This document shows, piece by piece, positions 52,221-60,179 of a stretch of DNA of 64,000 nucleotides. Position 1 is the first letter of the stretch; the number at the start of each line of letters is the position of its first letter. The notes beneath the pieces are model-generated. The model was not told where the DNA came from, searched no databases, and was given only the letters and a program-made list of their open reading frames with translations. Origin of the DNA: Phytopseudomonas straminea (GTDB lineage: Bacteria; Pseudomonadota; Gammaproteobacteria; Pseudomonadales; Pseudomonadaceae); assembly GCF_900112645.1 (NCBI RefSeq), contig NZ_FOMO01000003.1, forward strand, positions 310,001 through 374,000, given 5' to 3'. The position numbers were made by a program, and so were the translations under genes.

Positions 52221-52937
52221 ATGCGCGACGACACGCCGCGGGCCGTTACCACCATCTGCCGCGCGTTGCAGGAACAGATCGAACACGGCCTGCTGCCCGC
52301 CAGCGGCAAGCTGCCTGCCGAGCGTCGCCTGAGCGAGTTGTTCGACACCACGCGCATCACCCTGCGTGAAGCGCTCGGGCAGCTGGAAGCCCAGGGGCTG
52401 GTGTACCGCGAGGAGCGCCGCGGCTGGTTCGTGTCGCCGGCGCGGGTGGCCTACAACCCACTGGTGCGCACCCACTTTCATGCCATGGTCGCCGAGCAGG
52501 GCCGGGTGCCGGCCACCGAGGTGCTGGGCGCGCGGCTGATACCGGCCAACGCGCAGATCTGCCAGGTGCTGGGGCTGTCGGGGCTGTCGAGCGTTTACCA
52601 GATACGCCGCGCGCGGCGTATCGACGGGCGCCTGGTGCTGTATGTCGAGCACTATCTGAACCCCGAGTACTTTCCCGGAATTCTCGACTTCGACCTGACC
52701 CGTTCGCTGACCGAGCTGTACGCCAGCGAATACGACGTGCGCTACGGCCGCGTGCGCTTCGACATGGTACCCACCGCGCTGCACGCCGACGCCGCCGCCG
52801 CGCTCAAGGTCGCCGCCGGCAGCCCGGCACTGCGCATCACCCGGGTTAACCGCGACCAGCACGGCCGGTTGATCGACTGCGACCTGGAGTATTGGCGCCA
52901 TGATGCGATACATATCAGTGTGGAAGTGCCGGATTAG
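52221..52937 (+). CDS. GntR/HutC-family (UTRA) regulator
   Basis: A 238-residue regulator: GntR winged helix (ALQEQIEHGLLPASGKLPAERRLSELFDTTRITLREALGQLEAQGLVYREERRGWFVSP, residues 11-70) and a UTRA ligand domain with VYQIRRARRIDGRLVLYVEHYLNPEYFPGILDFDLTRSLTELY and LRITRVNRDQHGRLIDCDLEYWRHDAIHISVEV. ATG at 52221 follows AAAGGAACCAGGTTG. Divergent from the importer operon it most likely represses. Similar regulators control phosphonate (PhnF/PhnR) genes. Its last 15 codons are duplicated downstream. Confidence 0.88.
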   Translation: MRDDTPRAVTTICRALQEQIEHGLLPASGKLPAERRLSELFDTTRITLREALGQLEAQGLVYREERRGWFVSPARVAYNPLVRTHFHAMVAEQGRVPATEVLGARLIPANAQICQVLGLSGLSSVYQIRRARRIDGRLVLYVEHYLNPEYFPGILDFDLTRSLTELYASEYDVRYGRVRFDMVPTALHADAAAALKVAAGSPALRITRVNRDQHGRLIDCDLEYWRHDAIHISVEVPD

Positions 52938-52953
52938 GGCGGGGAAGTGGCGG
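52893..52953 (+). repeat. Direct repeat, copy 1 (3' end of the UTRA regulator gene)
   Basis: This block, starting TGGCGCCATGATGCGAT, covers the last codons and stop of the regulator and about 15 bp beyond. It matches 53126-53186 with one base inserted and a few substitutions. Confidence 0.75.
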
Positions 52954-52973
52954 AGCAGAGACCGGCACAGTAT

Positions 52974-53027
52974 CTGTGGGAGCGGGCCATGCCCGCGATT
53001 TTTCGCGCGCATGGCGCGCTCCCACAG
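52974..53027. repeat. REP-type inverted pair
   Basis: CTGTGGGAGCG (52974-52984) and CGCTCCCACAG (53017-53027) are perfect inverted arms. The left unit continues GGCCATGCCCGCGA, the usual core of Pseudomonas REP sequences, so this is probably two REP units in opposite orientation. Confidence 0.7.
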
Positions 53028-53050
53028 TTCGTAGGGTGGACGACGCCTCA

Positions 53051-53122
53051 CCTACGCGGCCCGAACCGTCCGCCGCTCTGCGATCGCAATGGTGGATGAA
53101 AAGAGCGTCATCCACCCTACGT
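53051..53122 (+). repeat. Dispersed 71-bp repeat, copy 2, with hairpin
   Basis: Same orientation and order as 50766-50836, with the GGTGGATG (53091-53098) / CATCCACC (53109-53116) stem preserved. It is bounded by GTAGGGTGGA (53031-53040) and TCCACCCTAC (53111-53120), a 10-bp perfect inverted repeat that may mark the element's ends. Confidence 0.7.
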
Positions 53123-53125
53123 AGC

Positions 53126-53186
53126 TGGCGCCATGATGCGATTCATATCAGTTGTGGAAGTGCCGGAGCAGGGCGGGAAGTGTCGG
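53126..53186 (+). repeat. Direct repeat, copy 2 (duplicated tail of the UTRA regulator gene)
   Basis: It repeats 52893-52953, including CATGATGCGAT and GTGGAAGTGCCGGA, with a one-base insertion (CAGTTGTGG against CAGTGTGG) that breaks the reading frame. The REP pair and 71-bp repeat lie between the two copies. Confidence 0.75.
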
Positions 53187-53207
53187 AAGCTGCCGTTCAC
53201 GTAATGC

Positions 53208-53273
53208 GTAGGAGGGGCTTTAGCCGCGAGCTCTTTACGTCCTCATAAAGCTCGGGGCTAAAGCCCCTCCTAC
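53208..53273. repeat. 18-bp inverted repeat (GTAGGAGGGGCTTTAGCC family)
   Basis: GTAGGAGGGGCTTTAGCC (53208-53225) pairs perfectly with 53256-53273. The right arm plus AAAGCTCG shares 24 identical bases with 46561-46584. This looks like a mobile-palindrome family (REP/BIME-like) and could also act as a bidirectional terminator. Confidence 0.7.
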
Positions 53274-53619
53274 AATCTCATGACCACTTCTGCCTCGAAC
53301 CTGCCTCTCCCCGCGCTCTTAAACTCATTATGAAGACCAGTCGTCGCCCATCCAAATAACGCTTTCCCGAGCATATTGTTCAGCCGCCAGGCCGTGCGTA
53401 GAATCGCCGCCGCAGGCCATCCCATACCTATAATTTTCCGCTCTCCGCATTGCCACTCCCAGCGTCCATCGCCATTGGGGGCGCGAGCTGCCGTGTGCGT
53501 GTTCGTCAGGTATGGAATTTACATTTTTCCCGTTCGCTTCCTACCGCGCTCGTTGCCATCCGGCTTCGGGCGATTGGCCGTTGTAGCCGAGGCGTTCCCC
53601 AAGGGCGGATATCAGCCAA

Positions 53620-54810
53620 ATGAACACACCGGAACAAGCGCACAGCGGTAGCTGGCTGAGCGTGATCGCCTTGGCGCTGGGCGCCTTCATCTTCAATACC
53701 ACCGAGTTCGTGCCGGTCGGCTTGCTGAGCCAGATCGGCCACAGCTTCGAGATGACCACCGCCAGCGTTGGCCTGATGCTGACCATCTATGCCTGGGTGG
53801 TGGCGTTGGCCTCGTTGCCGCTGATGCTGCTGACCCGCAATATCGAGCGGCGCAAGCTGTTGGCCTGCGTGTTCGTGCTGTTTATCGCCAGCCATGTGCT
53901 GTCCGGCATCGCCTGGAATTTCACCGTGCTGGTGATCAGTCGCATCGGCATCGCCCTGGCCCACGCGCTGTTCTGGGCGATCACCGCGTCTTTGGCGGTG
54001 CGGGTAGCGCCACCTGGCAAGCAGGCGCAAGCCCTCGGTCTGCTGGCGACCGGCAGTGCGCTGGCCATGGTGCTGGGTATTCCGCTGGGCCGAGTGATCG
54101 GCGAGGTACTGGGCTGGCGCACCACCTTCACCACCATCGCGGTGGTGGCCGGTATGGTGGTGCTGTGTCTGATCAAGAGCCTGCCGCTGCTGCCGAGCCA
54201 GAACTCCGGCTCCCTGCGCAGCCTGCCGATGCTGTTCAAGCGCCCGGCGCTGGTCACCGTCTACGTGCTTACCGCGCTGGTGATTACCGCTCACTTCACC
54301 GCGTACACCTATATCGAACCGTTCGCCCTGGAAGTCGCCGGCATCGCGGCGGACATGGTCACGGTCCTGCTGCTGCTGTTCGGCTGCGCCGGGATCATCG
54401 GCTCCATTCTGTTCAGCCGCTATAGCGCACGCTTCCCACGAGGGTTCGTGATCACCGCGATCGGCACCCTGAGCCTGTGCATGCTCCTGCTGCTGCCGGT
54501 CGCCCGTGAGCACGCTTACCTGGCGACCCTGAGCGTGATCTGGGGCGTTGCCATGATGTGCTTCGGCCTGGCATTGCAGGCCAAGGTACTCAACCTCGCT
54601 TCGGACGCTACCGACGTGGCCATGGCGCTGTTCTCGGGTATCTTCAACGTCGGCATCGGCGGGGGCGCCTTGCTTGGCAGCCTGGTGAGCAGCCAGCTGG
54701 GCGTGGCCAATGTGGGTGTCGTCGGCGGCCTGCTGGGCATTTCCGGCCTGCTGCTGTGCGGAGTGACCACCTACCGCTTTTCCCGGCCGCTCAAACCTCA
54801 GCCGTTGTGA
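53620..54810 (+). CDS. sotB: Sugar efflux MFS transporter
   Basis: A 396-residue, 12-helix MFS protein close to E. coli SotB/YdeA along its length: [21 protein letters not shown] opening ([20 protein letters not shown]), [57 protein letters not shown] and [24 protein letters not shown]. It exports arabinose/IPTG-like sugars in E. coli. Monocistronic after the repeat-rich gap. Confidence 0.92.
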   Translation: MNTPEQAHSGSWLSVIALALGAFIFNTTEFVPVGLLSQIGHSFEMTTASVGLMLTIYAWVVALASLPLMLLTRNIERRKLLACVFVLFIASHVLSGIAWNFTVLVISRIGIALAHALFWAITASLAVRVAPPGKQAQALGLLATGSALAMVLGIPLGRVIGEVLGWRTTFTTIAVVAGMVVLCLIKSLPLLPSQNSGSLRSLPMLFKRPALVTVYVLTALVITAHFTAYTYIEPFALEVAGIAADMVTVLLLLFGCAGIIGSILFSRYSARFPRGFVITAIGTLSLCMLLLLPVAREHAYLATLSVIWGVAMMCFGLALQAKVLNLASDATDVAMALFSGIFNVGIGGGALLGSLVSSQLGVANVGVVGGLLGISGLLLCGVTTYRFSRPLKPQPL

Positions 54811-54828
54811 TGCAAACACCAGCAAATT

Positions 54829-55374
54829 TTAAGTCTGCTGGTCTAGCCACTCATCGCGGCTAAGCGCCCAGGTCTGGGAAGGCAGCCGGCCGCTGACGTA
54901 ATCGCTCTCGCCGGTCGCCACCAGGCGCATGCCTTCACGTTCGGATAGCCGCCGCGAGGCGATGTTTTCCAGGGCCTTGGGCACCTCCATCAGTGGGCGC
55001 TGCAGCACCTCGAACCAGTAGCGGTTGACCGCCACGCAGGCTTCGCCCATCAGGCCCTGGCGTTGCCAGCCTGGCGCTATCCAGAAGCCGCGGTTGTTGC
55101 CCGGCGTATCCATCAGGCTGACCACACCGATCACCCGCTCGGGCTCGGCGATGGGCCGTAGCGTCCAATGCCATTCCTGGCCGGCAGCCATGGCGGGCAG
55201 GGCGACATCACGCAGGTAGCCCAGCGCGCCATCGGTCGGGTAGGGCCAGGGCACCTGGGCATTGAGGTAGCGCACCACTTTCCATTGGCCGAACAGCGGC
55301 TGGATCTGCTCGGCGTCGGCCAGTTGCAGGGGCTGCAACAGCAGGCGTGGCGTGTGGAGGCTGGGGAGGGGCAT
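54829..55374 (-). CDS. GNAT acetyltransferase (RimJ/RimL-like)
   Basis: A 181-residue GNAT protein: LHTPRLLLQPLQLADAEQIQPLFG opening typical of the RimJ/RimL group, GFWIAPGWQRQGLMGEACVAVNRYWFEVL with the acetyl-CoA loop, and NIASRRLSEREGMRLVA. Substrate unknown, possibly a protein N-terminus or small amine. The start at 55374 follows GGAGG-type sequence (CCTCCCC on the plus strand); an in-frame ATG at 55434 would add 20 residues. Convergent with sotB. Confidence 0.82.
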   Translation of the reverse strand: MPLPSLHTPRLLLQPLQLADAEQIQPLFGQWKVVRYLNAQVPWPYPTDGALGYLRDVALPAMAAGQEWHWTLRPIAEPERVIGVVSLMDTPGNNRGFWIAPGWQRQGLMGEACVAVNRYWFEVLQRPLMEVPKALENIASRRLSEREGMRLVATGESDYVSGRLPSQTWALSRDEWLDQQT

Positions 55375-55440
55375 GGGGGCAGTCCGTGGCAGAGTGGAGC
55401 GACCGATAGTGCCGGCCGCCGCCCCGTTTGTCATGTCGTG

Positions 55441-56028
55441 TCAGGCGTTCTGCAGCACGCCCGCCAGGTGTTCGCGGTAGCGCTGCACGTCACGCTCGAC
55501 ATCCGGGCGCTTCATCACGTCGACGCACAGGAAGGTCGACAGTGCGCTCATGCCTAGGAACTGCTGGGACTTGTGGAACGGGAAGTAGACCGCATCCACG
55601 CCCTTGCCCTCGAAGAAATCGCTGGGGTCGTCGAAGGCCTGCTGCGGGGCGTTCCAGGTCAGCGACAGCATGTACTGCTTGCCGTGGATCAGGCCGCCAC
55701 TGCCGTATTTCTGCGAGGCGTCGGAGCGGGTACGGCCGTCGTTGGCGTACAGGCTGCCATGGCCTTCGGTGAACACCTCGTCGATGTACCTCTTGACGAT
55801 CCACGGCGCACCCATCCACCAGCCCGGCATCTGGTAGATCACCACATCGGCCCAGAGGATTTTCTTCACTTCCTCGGCGACGTCGTAACCTGCGTCGATG
55901 TCGGTGGTCTTGAATTCGAAACCGGCCTGGTCGAGAAATGAGGCGGCGGTTTCATGCAGGGTGCGGTTGAGGCGGCCGTCGGAGTGGGCGAATTGCTTTC
56001 CGCCGTTGAGGAGCAGGATCTTTTTCAT
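55441..56028 (-). CDS. mdaB: NADPH:quinone oxidoreductase MdaB
   Basis: A 195-residue flavodoxin-fold FAD quinone reductase, strongly like E. coli MdaB (193 residues): LLNGGKQFAHSDGRLN, WADVVIYQMPGWWMGAPWIVKRYIDEVFTEGHG, YGSGGLIHGKQYMLSLTWNAP and FPFHKSQQFLGM. It performs two-electron quinone reduction in the cytosol, protecting against redox cycling. Monocistronic; the next plus-strand gene is divergent. Confidence 0.93.
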   Translation of the reverse strand: MKKILLLNGGKQFAHSDGRLNRTLHETAASFLDQAGFEFKTTDIDAGYDVAEEVKKILWADVVIYQMPGWWMGAPWIVKRYIDEVFTEGHGSLYANDGRTRSDASQKYGSGGLIHGKQYMLSLTWNAPQQAFDDPSDFFEGKGVDAVYFPFHKSQQFLGMSALSTFLCVDVMKRPDVERDVQRYREHLAGVLQNA

Positions 56029-56182
56029 GGAGGCATCTCAGTAACTGATTGAATGGCCGCAGGTTACGGGTTATCACCCAGGTGAAAAATACCGCAGCGG
56101 GCAAATGATTTTTGACTGAAATGCATGAGTGTCCGTGGTTTATCTGCGCTAGGGTGCGGCAATACCCAATCAGGAGGTGCCC

Positions 56183-56488
56183 GTGTACGGTTTCATTCTT
56201 CACGCCCATACCCGCCCGGAACGCGCCGATGACTTCGAGCAACTGTTTCGCGCCTACGTCGAGCCCAGTCGCGCCGAGCCCGGCTGCATCGAGTACCACA
56301 TGCTGCGCGATGCTAACGACCCTGCACTGTTCATCTTCTTCGAGGTCTGGCAGTCCCGCGAGCACCTGGCGGTGCACACCGCCTTGCCGCATATGCGCGA
56401 CTTCCATGAGCGACGCATGGAGTACCTGAGCCGGGACTTCGAGCTCCGCGAAATCGAGATGCTCAGCTCGTCATCGGCCAGCACTTGA
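56183..56488 (+). CDS. Antibiotic biosynthesis monooxygenase (ABM) family protein
   Basis: A 101-residue ABM-fold protein: YGFILHAHTRPERADDFEQLFRAYVEPSRAEPGCIEYHMLRDANDPALFIFFEVWQSREHLAVH. GTG at 56183 is preferred because AGGAGG ends at 56177, where another in-frame GTG overlaps it. Family members (YgiN-like) include quinol monooxygenases; YgiN is encoded next to mdaB in E. coli and the two form a quinone redox cycle, so this divergent neighbour of mdaB is probably the YgiN partner. Confidence 0.82.
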   Translation: MYGFILHAHTRPERADDFEQLFRAYVEPSRAEPGCIEYHMLRDANDPALFIFFEVWQSREHLAVHTALPHMRDFHERRMEYLSRDFELREIEMLSSSSAST

Positions 56489-56565
56489 TTTAAGCCGCTG
56501 CGAAGACTGGACAAGCGCAGCAGCTGACGCCATGGTCGCGTCTGCCTTTTCATCGAGAGCGATGC

Positions 56566-57150
56566 ATGTTCAAACGCGTTCTGCTGTGTGTTTTGCTGAC
56601 GGCGGTTCAGGTGCCTGCCGCCCTGGCCTGCGCGCCGGGTGAAACCCAGGTGTGCCTGGGTGGCTGCATCTGCGTGCCGGACCCCAATGGCGTGCTCGGG
56701 CCGATGCAGGAGCGCGCCGGCACCATTACCGCCAACGCCTTGGAGGGCTGGATCCTGCGTTCACGCGAGTCGGCGGTGCGCCAGGGTACGCTGCCAATTC
56801 CGCCGCTGATCCGTGAGCAGCTGCTGCCGTTCTACTCGGCCGAATTGCTCGACGCGGTGCGCTACAAGGTCGGTGATCTGGACGAGCTGAGCGCCGCCCG
56901 CAACGTGATGCAGAACCCGGATATCCGCGCCGTCACCCTGGTCGACATTATCGTGTTTCGCAACGCCGACATGGCCGAGCACGACGCCGCGCTATGGGCC
57001 CATGAACTGCTCCACGTGCAGCAATATCGGGAGTGGGGCACGGCGGGCTTCGCGGCGCGCTACAGCCGCGACTTCAACGCCGTCGAGGCGCCGGCCTATC
57101 GCCGTCAGGCCGAGATCGCGCGCATCTTGCGCGAACAGGCGGGCCGTTAA
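56566..57150 (+). CDS. Exported protein with HELLH (DUF4157-like) motif
   Basis: A 194-residue protein with a Sec signal ending ALACA. The mature N-terminus is Cys-rich (CAPGETQVCLGGCICVPDP, probably disulfide-bonded). Near the C-terminus is the HExxH zinc motif H146-E147-L-L-H150 in LWAHELLHVQQYREWGTAGFAARY, the DUF4157-type 'eCIS core' pattern. A periplasmic metallopeptidase-like fold is likely, but proteolysis is unproven. Its stop overlaps the convergent DoxX-like gene by 4 bp. Confidence 0.75.
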   Translation: MFKRVLLCVLLTAVQVPAALACAPGETQVCLGGCICVPDPNGVLGPMQERAGTITANALEGWILRSRESAVRQGTLPIPPLIREQLLPFYSAELLDAVRYKVGDLDELSAARNVMQNPDIRAVTLVDIIVFRNADMAEHDAALWAHELLHVQQYREWGTAGFAARYSRDFNAVEAPAYRRQAEIARILREQAGR

Positions 57151-57503
57151 CCGCGCGGGCGCTCGCGCAGGGCGATCACGCCGAGCACCAGGGCAGCGAG
57201 GTTCAGGCTCAGCGGGTTGAACGCCTGAACCAGCACTGCAGGCGCGAAGATCACCACATCCACCAGCAGCACTACCAATCCAGCCATCGCCATGTAGAGC
57301 GGCCAGCGCTGCTGCCGCAGCGACACGATGATCAGCCCCAGCAGCACTTCACCAGCCCCGGCCAGCAAAAGCAGGCTGTGCGGCAGGCCGTGGGCGTCGA
57401 GCAGCTGCAGCTCGCTGGCATCGCGAAACAGCAGCTTGGGCACCAGCCCGTGATAGATGAAGATCGCGCCCAGCGTCAGGCGCGCCAGCAGGGCATCAGT
57501 CAT
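57147..57503 (-). CDS. DoxX-like membrane protein
   Basis: A 118-residue protein with four hydrophobic helices: LTLGAIFIYHGLVPKLLF, LLLLAGAGEVLLGLIIV, LYMAMAGLVVLLVDVVIFAP and LSLNLAALVLGVIAL. The YHGLVPK and AGAGE pattern fits DoxX-like quinone-related or thiol-redox membrane proteins. It overlaps the DCC gene by 8 bp, so the two are co-translated. Confidence 0.78.
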   Translation of the reverse strand: MTDALLARLTLGAIFIYHGLVPKLLFRDASELQLLDAHGLPHSLLLLAGAGEVLLGLIIVSLRQQRWPLYMAMAGLVVLLVDVVIFAPAVLVQAFNPLSLNLAALVLGVIALRERPRG

Positions 57504-57921
57504 GCAGAAAACGCTCGCGGTCTTCGGGGCGTGGCACCTGGCAGTGGTCGTGGCGGCCGAACAATCTGTAGCGGTTGCGGGCGATGGGGTCGTACAGCCA
57601 GTCGCGCAAATGGCGCGGTATCACGCGCGCCACCGTCGCCCAGCGCCAGGGGGCTGGCAACTGACCGAGGATGGCCAGAATGGCGTCGCTGCGTTGCAGG
57701 GCCTTGTCGCCTTCGACATAAAGCAGCGTGTCGAAGCGGTCCAATGGCATCCCGAACCAAGCCAGAATCGCCTGGCCCTGAGGCGACTGCACGCTGCACA
57801 GCTTGAGCCGGCGTGCGCGGTCATGGCGAATCAGAAAACGGCTCCAGCCGTTGCACAGCTTGCACACGCCATCGAACAGCATGACGCGATCACCGGGTTG
57901 TAGGTGAGGTGGATGAGTCAC
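57496..57921 (-). CDS. DCC-family (DUF393) thiol-disulfide protein
   Basis: A 141-residue DUF393 protein named after the motif DGVCKLCNG, with C20 and C23 as a CxxC redox pair. The RRLKLCSVQSPQGQ and DTLLYVEGDKALQRSDAILAIL segments complete the family pattern. Predicted thioredoxin-like oxidoreductase. Paired with the DoxX-like gene, a combination that suggests membrane-linked thiol or quinone chemistry. Confidence 0.85.
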   Translation of the reverse strand: MTHPPHLQPGDRVMLFDGVCKLCNGWSRFLIRHDRARRLKLCSVQSPQGQAILAWFGMPLDRFDTLLYVEGDKALQRSDAILAILGQLPAPWRWATVARVIPRHLRDWLYDPIARNRYRLFGRHDHCQVPRPEDRERFLHD

Positions 57922-58261
57922 GAGCTGCCTCCAAGCGTTGCAGATATCGAACGTACAGCAGTTGTCCCGTTCATCGGCCGTTTAGGTCGACAGCCTGAAC
58001 GGCCGCGGTGCCAGCCTACTAAAAGAATCTTTCGCCGCAGCTTGCAATTGACGCAGGCGAACTAAAATGTGATGCCAATATGCCTTTATTTCTGCGCTCG
58101 TCCGAGAGCAGTGGTTTCAGCCCATGATCACCAGACGACAGCGCATCGGCCTTCTATGCTTGTAAAGCAGAAAAGTCTGCAGCCTGGGCGCTGGACGGTC
58201 CTCAATAAATCGGCTGGGCAGCCGATGGCATGTCAACGTGATTGCTTCCCGGAGAAAGAGC
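57922..58261. other. 340-bp intergenic region upstream of the PAS-MCP gene
   Basis: No gene is supported. It contains TAAAAT at 58063-58068, a possible -10 (the TTGACG at 58048-58053 is too close to be its -35), a small stem GCAGA/TCTGC (58167-58180), and ATCGGCT/AGCCGAT (58209-58215, 58220-58226) shortly before the coding start. The two hairpins could shape a 5' leader. Confidence 0.35.
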
Positions 58262-59575
58262 ATGTTCGGTAACCAATGGAAAAAAGAATTGCAGGCCAAG
58301 GATGCCGAACTGTCGTTGCTCCGCCAGCTCTGCAAGGGCATCGACAACGAGATGATCACTCTGACCATCGATCCCGATTTTCGAATTATCGACGCCAACG
58401 CCAATTTTTCGCGTTTCATCGGCCACACTCCCGAGCAACTGATCAATCGATCGATGAACGACATATTGCCGGCTTATGTAAAGAACCTGCCGTGTTTCAA
58501 GAAGTTGATTGAAGCTATTCGCACAGGCAAGTCGATCAGCGACCGTTATCGCTTCCTGGGCGCCGATGGTGCACTGGTATGGACCAGAGCCTGCTGGCAG
58601 CCTGTGGTCGATGAGCGTGGGGTGGTTTGCCGCGTTCATTGCTTTGGTACGGATATTACCGATGCCATGAACAGCGCCCGTGAAAATGAGGATTTCATCA
58701 ACGCCTTACTGCGTTCCACGGCGGTGATCGAGTTCGACCTCGGTGGCCACGTTCTGACGGCCAACGACCAGTTCCTGCATGGCATGGGTTACAGCCTGGA
58801 TCGCATCAAGGGCAAGCACCACAGCATGTTCTGCGACGCTCAGGAAACCCACTCGGCCGACTACAAGCAGTTCTGGGAGCGCCTGAACCGTGGCGAGTTC
58901 GTCGCCGGTCGCTTCAAGCGCATCGACAGCCACGGCCGCGTAGTGTGGTTGGAAGCAACCTATAACCCCGTGCACGACACCCAGGACAAACTCTACAAGG
59001 TGGTGAAGTTCGCCACCGTGGTGACCGATCAGGTCAACCGTGAGGAGGAGGTCAACGACGCGGCCGGGATTGCCTACGGCATTTCCCAGCAGACCGACAC
59101 TACCGCACAGCGTGGCGCCCAGGTGGTGACCGACACGGTGAAGACCATGCAGCGCATCTCCGAACAGGTGGGCTCGGCCTCCGAAGGTATCGAGGCGCTG
59201 GGCAAGCAGTCGGTGCTGATCAGCACCATGGTGCAGACCATCGGCAGTATCGCCCAGCAAACCAACCTGCTGGCGCTCAACGCCGCGATCGAAGCAGCGC
59301 GCGCGGGCGAGCAGGGACGAGGGTTTGCCGTGGTTGCCGACGAGGTTCGGCAATTGGCCAGCCGCACCAGCAAGGCCACCGAGGAAATTGTCGGTGTGGT
59401 GCAGGAAAATCAGAAGCTGGTCGACGCCGCCGTGCGCGACATGGCGAGCAGCCGCCAGCAGGCCGAAGCCGGGCTGGAACTGGCCAACCAGGCCGGCGAC
59501 GTGATCGTCGAAATCCGCCAAGGCGCCAAGCAGGTGCTTGGTGCGGTGGAGCGTTTTGCCAGTCAGTTGAAGTGA
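58262..59575 (+). CDS. bdlA: Soluble PAS-PAS-MCP sensor, BdlA-like
   Basis: A 437-residue protein with two PAS domains (about residues 30-125 and 145-245, the second with [39 protein letters not shown]) and a C-terminal methyl-accepting signalling domain (tip: [34 protein letters not shown]). No transmembrane helix or HAMP is present, so it is a cytosolic chemoreceptor-like protein. This architecture is that of P. aeruginosa BdlA (biofilm dispersion) or Aer2-like sensors. The PAS domains may bind heme or flavin. Orthology to BdlA is inferred. Confidence 0.8.
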   Translation: MFGNQWKKELQAKDAELSLLRQLCKGIDNEMITLTIDPDFRIIDANANFSRFIGHTPEQLINRSMNDILPAYVKNLPCFKKLIEAIRTGKSISDRYRFLGADGALVWTRACWQPVVDERGVVCRVHCFGTDITDAMNSARENEDFINALLRSTAVIEFDLGGHVLTANDQFLHGMGYSLDRIKGKHHSMFCDAQETHSADYKQFWERLNRGEFVAGRFKRIDSHGRVVWLEATYNPVHDTQDKLYKVVKFATVVTDQVNREEEVNDAAGIAYGISQQTDTTAQRGAQVVTDTVKTMQRISEQVGSASEGIEALGKQSVLISTMVQTIGSIAQQTNLLALNAAIEAARAGEQGRGFAVVADEVRQLASRTSKATEEIVGVVQENQKLVDAAVRDMASSRQQAEAGLELANQAGDVIVEIRQGAKQVLGAVERFASQLK

Positions 59576-59580
59576 GGCCG

Positions 59581-59604
59581 GGCGAGATGGCGAGCCATCT
59601 CGCC
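59581..59604 (+). terminator. Bidirectional stem-loop between convergent genes
   Basis: GGCGAGATGG (59581-59590) pairs perfectly with CCATCTCGCC (59595-59604) around CGAG, just after the PAS-MCP stop and before the convergent Lrp gene's stop. Only ATCTTGATC follows, so the T-run is weak. Confidence 0.6.
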
Positions 59605-59611
59605 ATCTTGA

Positions 59612-60049
59612 TCACGCCATCGGCGGCAGCCGGCGCTTGACCGTGGTCTTCTTGACGATAGCTGTGTTGGTCAGGGCGTAGACGTTGATGTGGTCGAGTA
59701 TCTCGTCCAGCTGCTCCATCGAGCGCACGTGAAGGCGGGCGATGAAGCAGTCCTCGCCGGTGACCTTGTCGCACTCGGTGAATTGCGGTGTGGCCTGGAT
59801 CTGCCGTTCCACCTCATGCAACTGGCCGGGTAGCGGGCGGATGCGCACGATCGCCTGCAGCTGGTAGCCGAACGCGCGTGGGTCGATGTCCACGCCGTAG
59901 CCTTTCAACACCCCTTTATCTTCGAGCTTGCGCAGCCGCTCCGCCACGCTGGGCGAGGACAGGCCGCTGATCTGCGCCAGCGCTTTCAGCGAGCGACGCG
60001 AGTCTTCGGTCAGGGCGACGATCAGTTGCTGGTCGATTTCGTCGATCAT
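59612..60049 (-). CDS. Lrp/AsnC-family regulator
   Basis: A 145-residue Lrp-type protein: N-terminal helix-turn-helix (IDQQLIVALTEDSRRSLKALAQISGLSSPSVAERLRKLEDKGVLKGY) and a C-terminal RAM domain (ECDKVTGEDCFIARLHVRSMEQLDEILDHI) that binds an amino acid effector. It is divergent from the EamA exporter gene, so it probably controls that exporter in response to an amino acid. Confidence 0.9.
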   Translation of the reverse strand: MIDEIDQQLIVALTEDSRRSLKALAQISGLSSPSVAERLRKLEDKGVLKGYGVDIDPRAFGYQLQAIVRIRPLPGQLHEVERQIQATPQFTECDKVTGEDCFIARLHVRSMEQLDEILDHINVYALTNTAIVKKTTVKRRLPPMA

Positions 60050-60179
60050 ATTGGCTCCAAAGGCGATTATGCGTTTTGGCCTTGATAGTAAAGCCGGATG
60101 GCTTCTTTTGCCTGCCTTTCGCCATGGAGCGCCGCTGCGCCGATTGCCATAATTCGTGCCTCACTCAAGGAGCACGATG

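Larger units (their letters stand above)
52938..53619. other. 680-bp intergenic region made of repeats
   Basis: No gene is supported. From left to right it holds the REP pair (52974-53027), a GTAGGGTGGA/TCCACCCTAC inverted repeat (53031-53040 and 53111-53120) enclosing repeat copy 2, the duplicated regulator tail (53126-53186), and an 18-bp inverted repeat (53208-53273). About 340 bp of unremarkable sequence follow up to sotB, including its promoter; no clear -35/-10 pair stands out. Confidence 0.6.

Noticed and set aside
52938..53285. CRISPR array or integron cassette
   Set aside because: The repeats are few, of different families, palindromic and not regularly spaced; no cas or integrase gene is near.
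53506..54825. 439-residue antisense frame over sotB
   Set aside because: Shadow of a well-supported MFS gene; composition dominated by Gln, His and Arg, with no recognisable domain.
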